From: an uncultured Acholeplasmataceae bacterium
Lineage (GTDB): Bacteria > Bacillota_I > Bacilli_A > RF39 > UBA660
Length of the DNA: 27,876 nucleotides
Reading direction: 5' to 3'
NCBI GenBank assembly: GCA_905203475.1
Contig: CAJKWD010000013.1
Span: forward strand, 1-27,876
Positions 22,070 to 27,876 of the stretch are shown piece after piece. Position numbers and translations under genes: made by a program. Below the pieces are notes generated by a model. That model saw nothing but the letters and a program-made list of their open reading frames with translations, was not told where the DNA came from and searched no databases. Position 1 is the first letter of the stretch; every line of letters starts with the position of its first letter.

Positions 22070-22936
22070 ATGGTAAGTGCTAGTGCCGTAAAAGAACTAA
22101 GAGAAAAAACGGGAGCTGGAATGCTTGATTGTAAAAAAGCTTTAGAAGCAAATAATGGAGATATGCAAGCTTCTATTGACTGGTTAAGGGAAAAAGGTAT
22201 TTCAAAAGCTGCCAAGAAAGCAGATCGTATTGCTGCTGAAGGACTTGCAGAAATTAAAATTGATGGCAATAAAGCTGCAATTGTAGAAGTAAATTCAGAA
22301 ACAGACTTTGTTGCAAAAAATCCAGAATTCAAAGAATTAGTAGATGCTATTTTAAATACTGTTTTAAAAACAGATGCTACTGATGTTGAAGGAGTATTAA
22401 ACGAAGATGGATTAAATGATTTACTAGTTGCTAAAATCGCAAAGATTGGAGAAAAATTAAGTTTCCGTCGTTTTGCGAAAGTTGAAAAGACTGATTCAGA
22501 ACACTTTGGAGCATATATACATATGGGAGGTAAAATTGCAGTACTTACAGTCATCGATGGAGCGACAGATGATGTAGCACGTGATGTTGCTATGCATGCT
22601 GCTGCAATGAGACCACAATATGTTACAAAAGAAGAAGTACCTGAAGACGTTGTAAATCATGAAAAAGAAGTATTAACTGAACAAGCAATGAATGAAGGAA
22701 AACCAAAAGAAATTGCTGAAAAAATGGTTCAAGGAAGAATTAATAAATTCTATAAAGAAATTTGTTTAGCTGAACAACCATTTGTTAAAGATGGAGATGT
22801 AACAGTATCACAATATGTAAAAAATAATGGTGGTACAATTGTAAAAATGATTCGTTTTGAAGTTGGAGAAGGAATGGAAAAACGAGAAGAAAACTTTGCA
22901 GAAGAAGTTATGAATCAAATTAATCAAAATAAGTAG
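22070..22936 (+). CDS. tsf: Elongation factor Ts
   Basis: 288 residues, standard EF-Ts length. It is the guanine-nucleotide exchange factor for EF-Tu in translation. The N-terminal UBA-like domain VKELREKTGAGMLDCKKALEANNGD is near-canonical. The core carries TDFVAKN, the EF-Tu-contacting motif, then HAAAMRPQYV and EVLTEQAMNEGKP, with a C-terminal helix KFYKEICLAEQPFVKD. Shine-Dalgarno GAGGAGGAAA. Second gene of the rpsB-tsf operon. Confidence 0.97.
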   Translation: MVSASAVKELREKTGAGMLDCKKALEANNGDMQASIDWLREKGISKAAKKADRIAAEGLAEIKIDGNKAAIVEVNSETDFVAKNPEFKELVDAILNTVLKTDATDVEGVLNEDGLNDLLVAKIAKIGEKLSFRRFAKVEKTDSEHFGAYIHMGGKIAVLTVIDGATDDVARDVAMHAAAMRPQYVTKEEVPEDVVNHEKEVLTEQAMNEGKPKEIAEKMVQGRINKFYKEICLAEQPFVKDGDVTVSQYVKNNGGTIVKMIRFEVGEGMEKREENFAEEVMNQINQNK

Positions 22937-22965
22937 TTTGTTGTCTGTTTTAAGTTACAAGTTGT

Positions 22966-22995
22966 AAGTAGTGTGTATGTACATACTACTTTTTT
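22966..22995 (+). terminator. Terminator of rpsB-tsf
   Basis: 11-bp stem AAGTAGTGTGT/ACATACTACTT (one G-U) with a 4-nt loop and five or more T. Confidence 0.9.
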
Positions 22996-23016
22996 GTGCT
23001 TAGAAAGGACTTATTT

Positions 23017-23490
23017 ATGATAAAAAGGGAAAATATTTATTTAGGAATTAAAAATGATAAAGGGGTTATTACTCCTTTAGTAGGAATGTATGATCACAAT
23101 CAAGTAAGAGACTTAGAAAATGGAGAATTATTAAATAAAACAGGAGATAGATATGGAGCAATTGATGGGTTTCCATCTTGTTCTTTAGATCAAATATTAG
23201 AAGCATGGCATTTTGAAAATGAATTAACAGAACAAGAAATACATATGATTACAACCATCTTTCAATATCCAGAATTAGTACAAAGAGAGATGAAAAGAAT
23301 TAATACAGATCTATTAGATCAAGATGACTTATGGATGATGGAACATGTATATATTATGACGCAAAATACAAATACGAGAAAAAAATCACTTGATGAAATA
23401 GAAAGACAAAAGGAGATGTTATCAACATGTCGTGAACGTATCTTTCAACAATTTATCACTCCAAAACAAAAAATAAAGGAATGGCGTTAA
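23017..23490 (+). CDS. Hypothetical protein, 157 residues
   Basis: Not recognised. ATG 23017 is chosen for the AGAAAGGA Shine-Dalgarno 8 bases upstream; the in-frame GTG at 22996 would lie in the tsf terminator. Soluble and acidic in the middle. The first half looks like a small beta domain (NIYLGIKNDKGVITPLVGMYD). The second half is helical with many Met, Glu and Gln (ELTEQEIHMITTIFQYPELV) and a basic coiled end (KKSLDEIERQKEML). It converges with yigZ, and the two stop codons share the hairpin at 23475-23502. Confidence 0.65.
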   Translation: MIKRENIYLGIKNDKGVITPLVGMYDHNQVRDLENGELLNKTGDRYGAIDGFPSCSLDQILEAWHFENELTEQEIHMITTIFQYPELVQREMKRINTDLLDQDDLWMMEHVYIMTQNTNTRKKSLDEIERQKEMLSTCRERIFQQFITPKQKIKEWR

Positions 23491-23502
23491 TGCCATTCCT
23501 TT
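23475..23502. terminator. Bidirectional terminator with two overlapping stop codons
   Basis: 11-bp perfect stem AAAGGAATGGC/GCCATTCCTTT with 6-nt loop GTTAAT. The loop holds TAA for the plus gene and the complementary stop of yigZ, so the coding regions overlap by 4 bp within the hairpin. Confidence 0.88.
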
Positions 23503-24080
23503 TGAATACGATAACTAGTTTCCAATTGTACTACTTGAACTTTAGGAAGTAATAATAATGATTGCATCTCATCTTTATGAATATATCCTTCATAAGTGAT
23601 TTGTTCTAAATAAGTTTTATGAGTGATTTCAAAATCAGGGTATTGTTTTAAAATTGTTTGCTCTAAATCATAAGGAAAAGTAACTTGAATGTGTTGTTTT
23701 AATACAAGAGAAGCTATTTTTGCTTGATTAACACAGTGAATAGTCGCATTAGAATAAGCACGAACAAGACCTCCAGCTCCTAATTTAATACCCCCAAAAT
23801 AGCGAATTACGATAGCTAAGATATAGTATAAGTGATGTTTCTCCAATACATTTAAAATAGGTTGTCCTGCTGTTTTAGAAGGTTCTCCATCATCACTACA
23901 TTTTTTTTCATTTAATAAAATATATGCATAACAATAATGCGTTGCACCTGAATATTCTTTTTTTATTTGTTCTATTTTATCTTTTGCATCATTGCTATCT
24001 ATAATAGGGATTAAACAAGTAATAAAACGTGACTTTTTAATTTCAATTTCACTTGTCATAGCTTCTGTAATTCCAAACAT
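23487..24080 (-). CDS. yigZ: YigZ/IMPACT family protein
   Basis: 197-residue UPF0029/YigZ protein. The N-terminal IMPACT domain shows EIKKSRFITCLIPI, GATHYCYAYIL, SDDGEPSKTAGQPIL and VIRYFGGIKLGAGGLVRAYSNA, all strongly conserved in the family. The C-terminal DUF1949-like ferredoxin-fold domain follows (about residues 130-195). The precise molecular function is unsettled; eukaryotic relatives influence Gcn2 signalling. GAGGTG lies before the ATG. An extended -10 (TGATATAAT) on the minus strand precedes it at about 24097-24102. Confidence 0.92.
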   Translation of the reverse strand: MFGITEAMTSEIEIKKSRFITCLIPIIDSNDAKDKIEQIKKEYSGATHYCYAYILLNEKKCSDDGEPSKTAGQPILNVLEKHHLYYILAIVIRYFGGIKLGAGGLVRAYSNATIHCVNQAKIASLVLKQHIQVTFPYDLEQTILKQYPDFEITHKTYLEQITYEGYIHKDEMQSLLLLPKVQVVQLETSYRIQKEWH

Positions 24081-24141
24081 GAAAACACCTCAATATTTAT
24101 TATATCAATCTTGTCAAAAAATGAAAAGTAAGAACATAGAC

Positions 24142-24147
24142 TATAAT
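24142..24147 (+). promoter_or_regulatory. -10 element of the Nudix-like gene
   Basis: TATAAT only 11 bases before the start codon, with AGGTGAG directly behind it. If used, the leader would be only a few bases, close to leaderless. No matching -35. Confidence 0.4.
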
Positions 24148-24158
24148 AGGTGAGACGT

Positions 24159-24548
24159 ATGTATGATAAAATGTATGTAAGAGGTATCTTTATTCAAGAT
24201 GATAAAATCTTATTGGAAAAAGTAAAAGATTACTATCAATTACCTGGTGGAATTGTCATTCAAGATGAGTTTTTAAAGGAAGCATTGGTCCGTAATTTTT
24301 TAATGAAATATGGCTTACATATCCAAGTTAGAAGAGGTAGAGTATACGATGTCAATACAAAACCACTAGAATATGTATATATGGTAAAAACAAATGATAC
24401 TATCATCGATCCAAGTTTAGAGTGGATTACACTAGATCGTTTTGCAAACATTCCATTCTATCAAGAAGCAATTCGTAAAGCAATGTTAAAACATATGCCA
24501 AGTGAACAAGAAATTGAAGATGTTATTTTTATTGAAAATGCTAATTAG
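24159..24548 (+). CDS. Nudix-fold protein with degenerate Nudix box
   Basis: 129 residues from ATG 24159 (AGGTGAG four bases before it; ATG 24171 is the alternative). The fold is recognisable: VRGIFIQDDKILLEKV, then YYQLPGGIVIQDEFLKEALVRNFLMKYGL, which aligns to the Nudix box G-x5-E-x7-R-E-U-x-E-E-x-G-U. The Gly, first Glu and Arg are present, but the REUxEE segment reads RNFLMK. All three Glu that bind Mg and catalyse hydrolysis are therefore replaced. The later part (LEWITLDRFANIPFYQEAIRKAM) is typical of Nudix proteins. Probably a ligand-binding rather than hydrolytic member; ligand unknown. Confidence 0.8.
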   Translation: MYDKMYVRGIFIQDDKILLEKVKDYYQLPGGIVIQDEFLKEALVRNFLMKYGLHIQVRRGRVYDVNTKPLEYVYMVKTNDTIIDPSLEWITLDRFANIPFYQEAIRKAMLKHMPSEQEIEDVIFIENAN

Positions 24549-24560
24549 GCATTTTTCTTT
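24535..24560 (+). terminator. Terminator of the Nudix-like gene
   Basis: 7-bp stem AAAATGC/GCATTTT with a 7-nt loop holding the stop codon, followed by T-rich sequence. Confidence 0.75.
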
Positions 24561-24575
24561 TTATACAATGCATGA

Positions 24576-24581
24576 TATAAT
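24576..24581 (+). promoter_or_regulatory. -10 element before the hypothetical gene at 24605
   Basis: TATAAT with extended TGA; the -35 is weak. Confidence 0.5.
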
Positions 24582-24604
24582 AATTTTCGAAAGAGGGCAA
24601 ATAT

Positions 24605-25501
24605 ATGAAGCAATCAGAAAATAGCGTACATTTTACAGATGTTGAAATGCTTTGTTTCTTAATAAGAATGAATGACATTGGAAAATTAATGCCATATCTT
24701 TCTATAACAAATGAAGAACTTGAAGAAACATTTGTAAAATATCACGAATTACTAGAAAGCGAAGAACAAAAACCAATCAATACTCAATTAGATACGGAAA
24801 TAGCAGCAGAACAAATCCAACAAGTAGTTGATAACTTTGCTTATTTTTTAAATAAACGTGATATATTATTGAAGTATCGTAGTATTTTAAGTGCACTGTT
24901 AAAACTAGAATTTGAAATGCAAGAACCAACTGAGCACGAGATCAAACAGTTAGAACAATTTATTTTAAATGGTGTTTCTGAGACAGCAGATTATCCAGAA
25001 TTTACAGAGCAAGAGATGGAAGATATCATCTTTATTATGAATGGGGATCCAAATAATTCAAAAATATATGATACTTATGTGATGAATGCTTTTTCTTATG
25101 CTTGGAAGAGTAGTACAGTAACTATGAAAGCAAAAGAAGCACAAAAAAGAAAAGAACAACGAAAGAAACATATCATTCGAATTGGAAACGTTGCTCTCTG
25201 GTATTTTCTTGCTTGTTTGCATTATCAGGATGAAGCGTATTTAAATATAGTAGGGGATGTTTCTGCTTTATTGTTATATCAACTTATATTTTATATCAAA
25301 GATCACGAAGAAGATCCAGTGAAAGAAAATGAAAAAATAGCTTATATTTTTAAATGGATGATGTCTAGTGGTATTTTGACGGGATTATATGATAATCATT
25401 TGACCACAGTATCAGCATTCTTATTAATTGTTTATTATTTATCAAGTAAATTCTATGGAAAATGTGCAGAGATAGAAAAAGAAAAACAAAAAAGAAGATA
25501 G
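24605..25501 (+). CDS. Hypothetical protein with hydrophobic C-terminal third
   Basis: 298 residues, family not recognised. The first 190 residues are soluble, acidic and helical (Glu/Gln-rich, e.g. ITNEELEETFVKYHELLESE, EIAAEQIQQVVDNFAYFL), closing with a basic linker KAKEAQKRKEQRKKH. The last third has two or three hydrophobic helices (NVALWYFLACLHY, VSALLLYQLIFYI, TVSAFLLIVYYL) and a charged tail EIEKEKQKRR. This suggests a C-terminally membrane-anchored protein with a large cytoplasmic head. AGAGGG Shine-Dalgarno. The stop TAG is followed 11 bases later by the uvrC start, and the uvrC Shine-Dalgarno abuts this stop, so the two are probably one operon. Confidence 0.75.
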   Translation: MKQSENSVHFTDVEMLCFLIRMNDIGKLMPYLSITNEELEETFVKYHELLESEEQKPINTQLDTEIAAEQIQQVVDNFAYFLNKRDILLKYRSILSALLKLEFEMQEPTEHEIKQLEQFILNGVSETADYPEFTEQEMEDIIFIMNGDPNNSKIYDTYVMNAFSYAWKSSTVTMKAKEAQKRKEQRKKHIIRIGNVALWYFLACLHYQDEAYLNIVGDVSALLLYQLIFYIKDHEEDPVKENEKIAYIFKWMMSSGILTGLYDNHLTTVSAFLLIVYYLSSKFYGKCAEIEKEKQKRR

Positions 25502-25512
25502 GAGGTGTCTTT

Positions 25513-27282
25513 GTGTTAAAAGAAAAATTAAGTTTAGTTCCAAATAAACCTGGCTGTTATTTAATGAAAAATGAAGCTGGAACGATTATTTATGTCGGAA
25601 AAGCAAAGAAGTTAAAAAATCGTCTCAGTTCTTATTTTCGTGGAACACATACAGGAAAGACAGCTCGCTTAGTCAGTGAAATCCACGATTTTGAATACGT
25701 CGTAGTTGGAAGTGAAAAAGAATCATTAGTATTAGAATTAAATTTAATCAAAAAATACGATCCAAAATATAATATATTATTAAGAGATGACAAACGATAT
25801 CCTTATATAGAACTTACCAATGAAGCAGTACCACGTTTAACGATAGTACGTAATGTCAATCGCAAAAGAAAAAATCAAACTCGTATATTTGGCCCTTATC
25901 CCAATGTAACAGCAGCAAGAAATACAGTTAACTTATTAAATCGTATTTATCCTCTTAGAAAATGTCGTACTTATCAAAAGAAGCCTTGTCTTTATTATCA
26001 CATTGGTCAATGTCTAGGTTATTGTACCAATCAAGTACCAAAAGAACAGATTAAAGAATTAGAAGAAGAAATCTTGAAATTTTTACGTGGTGATGCCAGT
26101 TCTGTATTAAATAAAATCGAAACAGATATGTATGAAGCAAGTAAAAATCTAAACTTTGAACGTGCGAAAGAATTAAAAGAATTAAGAGATTATATCCAAA
26201 TTACATTACAAAAACAAAAAGTAGAAATTAATGATACAACCTCTCGTGATGTATTTGGATATTATGTAGATAAAGGATATTTATCAATGCAAGTATTTTT
26301 TATTCGTGGAGGAAAGATATTAGAACGCCATTCGGCAATCTTTCCATTAATCGATGAAGTAGAAAATGAAGTGATTCGTTATATCGCAACATTTTATGAG
26401 AAAGATATTTTGCCACCTAAAGAGATTATGGTTCCAAATTTATCAGGAGTAGAGGAGTTATCTAGTTATTTAGAAGTTCCTGTTCATATTCCACTTCGTG
26501 GTGTCAAAAAGAAATTAGTAGATATGGCTTGTAAGAATGCTGAAATAGCTTTGAATGAGAAATTTGAATTAATCCAAAGAGATGAAGAAAGAACGATTGG
26601 AGCTAATGACGAATTAAAAGAAATTCTCCATCTAGATAAACTAGATCGTATTGAATTATTTGATAACTCTAATTTATTTGGTAGTTATAATGTTTCAGGA
26701 ATGGTTGTATTTAAACATGGAAAACCAAGTAAAAACGATTACCGTAAATTTAAAATCAGCGTTGACAAAAACGATGATTATGGAACGATGAGAGAAGCTA
26801 TTTACCGTAGATATTTTCGTGTTTTAAAGGATAATTTAGAACGTCCTGACCTAATTATCGTCGATGGTGGTACTGGTCAAATCAATGTTGCTAGAGAAGT
26901 ACTAGATTCATTAGGAATGCAGATTCCAGTTGTGGGATTAAAAAAAGATAATCACCACGCAACCAGTAAATTATTAGCATTCGATCCATTACAAGAAATA
27001 GATATTGATAAACGTAGTAATTTATTTTACTACTTGGAAAGAATGCAAGATGAAGTCCATAACTTTACAATCCATTACCATCAACAATTACGCAGTAAAG
27101 GTGCTTTAGAAAGTGTATTAGACCATGTCGATGGAATTGGTGAAAAAAGAAAGAAACAACTACTTAAAAAGTATCATTCTACTTCCAAACTAAAAACAGT
27201 TAGTGTAGCGGAATTAGAAGAAGTATTGCCACAACAAGTAGCTCAAAATTTACATGATTTTTTACAAGAAATGGATAAATAA
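25513..27282 (+). CDS. uvrC: Excinuclease ABC subunit C
   Basis: 589 residues from GTG 25513, which follows AGGAGGT by six bases; longer readings into the upstream gene lack a Shine-Dalgarno. UvrC makes both incisions in nucleotide excision repair after UvrAB loading. Domains in order: GIY-YIG nuclease (PNKPGCYLMKNEAGTIIYVGKAKKLKNR, about 10-92); Cys-rich region RKCRTYQKKPCLYYHIGQCLGYC (four Cys, a probable Fe-S or Zn site); UVR motif (ASKNLNFERAKELKELRD, about 205-225); RNase H-like 5' nuclease with ELFDNSN and IIVDGGTGQINVA; tandem helix-hairpin-helix DHVDGIGEKRKKQLLKKY at the end. All parts are present at normal length. Confidence 0.97.
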   Translation: MLKEKLSLVPNKPGCYLMKNEAGTIIYVGKAKKLKNRLSSYFRGTHTGKTARLVSEIHDFEYVVVGSEKESLVLELNLIKKYDPKYNILLRDDKRYPYIELTNEAVPRLTIVRNVNRKRKNQTRIFGPYPNVTAARNTVNLLNRIYPLRKCRTYQKKPCLYYHIGQCLGYCTNQVPKEQIKELEEEILKFLRGDASSVLNKIETDMYEASKNLNFERAKELKELRDYIQITLQKQKVEINDTTSRDVFGYYVDKGYLSMQVFFIRGGKILERHSAIFPLIDEVENEVIRYIATFYEKDILPPKEIMVPNLSGVEELSSYLEVPVHIPLRGVKKKLVDMACKNAEIALNEKFELIQRDEERTIGANDELKEILHLDKLDRIELFDNSNLFGSYNVSGMVVFKHGKPSKNDYRKFKISVDKNDDYGTMREAIYRRYFRVLKDNLERPDLIIVDGGTGQINVAREVLDSLGMQIPVVGLKKDNHHATSKLLAFDPLQEIDIDKRSNLFYYLERMQDEVHNFTIHYHQQLRSKGALESVLDHVDGIGEKRKKQLLKKYHSTSKLKTVSVAELEEVLPQQVAQNLHDFLQEMDK

Positions 27283-27283
27283 A

Positions 27284-27316
27284 AAATAGTATATGAAATG
27301 ACATCATATACTATTT
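27284..27316. terminator. Bidirectional terminator between uvrC and the minus-strand hypothetical
   Basis: 13-bp perfect stem AAATAGTATATGA/TCATATACTATTT with 7-nt loop, A-rich on the left and T-rich on the right. It overlaps the minus-strand stop codon. Confidence 0.9.
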
Positions 27317-27626
27317 ATTTTAATTTCATAGATTTATTGTCTAGTGATGCAATACATGTTCCATCAGTTTTATAAAGGGCAATTCTTTCTGCATTATTTA
27401 CTCTAATTAAGCTTTTCACCAGTAAATCTTCAATGGATATAAAATTTGGAATATCAGTTTCATCCAATATTGGATTACATTCGGAAAGTCCAATCATGAA
27501 TCCTTCAATCGTTTTACAATATTCACCAACTAAATAATGATCATGATAAAAATATACCATTCTGTATCCGTCAGGATATTTTTCACCGTGATTGTTGAAC
27601 TGTAATTCTTCCGTTTTTATTTTCAT
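27315..27626 (-). CDS. Hypothetical protein, 103 residues
   Basis: Not recognised. Small soluble protein with mixed strand-like segments in the first half (GYRMVYFYHDHYLVGEYC) and an acidic middle (NPILDETDIPNFISIEDLL). The end IALYKTDGTCIASLDNKSMKLK also looks like a beta hairpin. It has three Cys and no signal or membrane helix. A clear AAAGGAGAT Shine-Dalgarno stands 8 bases before the ATG, and it shares a terminator with uvrC, so it looks like a real gene. An AT-rich stretch with TATAAT on the minus strand lies just upstream (about 27650-27660). Confidence 0.7.
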   Translation of the reverse strand: MKIKTEELQFNNHGEKYPDGYRMVYFYHDHYLVGEYCKTIEGFMIGLSECNPILDETDIPNFISIEDLLVKSLIRVNNAERIALYKTDGTCIASLDNKSMKLK

Positions 27627-27788
27627 AGTAAATATCTCCTTTTGATTATATTATAATTTTTTGACAAATATAATCGTAGTTGAAATCTTTCAAAGTTCAC
27701 ATATCAATATTCTCATTTTTATAAATTTATTTTAGTTTGATTTTGAAATGCTGTCAATATTTTTTATTATTCCTGTTTTCAAAATGAC

Positions 27789-27817
27789 TTCTCATTTCGT
27801 AGATAATTTGTTATACT
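27789..27817 (+). promoter_or_regulatory. Promoter at the window end
   Basis: TTCTCA (27789-27794), 17 nt, TATACT (27812-27817) with extended TGT. The remaining 59 bases include AGGTGAG and an open frame from GTG 27838 to the end (RAHSKKTRPIM...), but too little is present to say whether this is a gene or an RNA leader. The stretch 27627-27788 is AT-rich and I see nothing else in it. Confidence 0.45.
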
Positions 27818-27876
27818 AATGGTAACAGAAACTAGGTGAGAGCACATAGTAAAAAAACGCGCCCAATTATGCAAAT

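Noticed and set aside
24097..24116. Apparent TTGACA/TATAAT pair upstream of yigZ on the minus strand
   Set aside because: The spacer is only about 7 nt, too short for a SigA promoter; only the extended -10 is credible.
27661..27689. TTGACA on the plus strand as a promoter
   Set aside because: No -10 at 16-18 nt; AT-rich chance match.
27818..27876. A riboswitch or tRNA starting at the window end
   Set aside because: The 59 bases after the promoter show no complete motif that I can assign; left undecided rather than named.

Overview
The window is strongly AT-rich and densely packed, with Bacillota-type Shine-Dalgarno sites, TTGACA/TATAAT promoters and many hairpin-plus-T-run terminators. TGA is used as a stop, so this is not a mycoplasma-type code. 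spoIIIAH, gerE and gerM mark an endospore former, and GerE, YlbD/YlbE and a second RNase J point to class Bacilli. I infer an uncultivated, probably gut-type Bacilli lineage and cannot name a genus. Almost everything is chromosomal core. No insertion sequence, phage gene or CRISPR array was seen.

Layout: (1) 1-6.2 kb, plus strand: 3' part of addA, an RNase J2-like protein with an eroded active site, miaB, and a lipoprotein. (2) 6.2-8.3 kb, minus strand: spoIIIAH, gerE, gerM and tRNA-Arg, a sporulation block. (3) 8.3-15.6 kb, plus: htpG behind a CIRCE-like operator, tRNA-Cys, an LCP-family wall-polymer ligase with extra domains, a ZIP metal transporter, and a T-box controlling a ThrRS that lacks the TGS domain. 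(4) 15.6-16.8 kb: ylbD-ylbE-rsmD. (5) 16.85-19.67 kb: a compact four-gene unit, consisting of a C39-peptidase ABC exporter, a small single-span membrane protein, and two very short genes for double-glycine-leader peptides. (6) 19.7-23.5 kb: rpsU-yqeY, a small unknown, rpsB-tsf and another unknown. (7) 23.5-27.9 kb: a YigZ/IMPACT protein (minus), a degenerate Nudix protein, an unknown membrane protein next to uvrC, and a minus-strand unknown. The window ends in a promoter and the start of something unresolved.

The most interesting item is the peptide/exporter unit at 16881-19667. Its last two genes encode 46- and 54-residue peptides with textbook leaders ending in Gly-Gly, hydrophobic cores with GxxxG motifs, and one cysteine each very near the C-terminus. 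The genes overlap in sequence (34 nt, then TTGA, then ATGA), and the exporter carries an intact leader peptidase. This looks like an undescribed two-peptide (class IIb-like) bacteriocin or signalling pair, with no recognised immunity gene or regulator. Other points of note are the inactive-looking RNase J2, a Rho_N/SAP-like tail on ribosomal protein S2, the CIRCE site over the htpG promoter, and a Nudix-like protein that has lost its catalytic glutamates.
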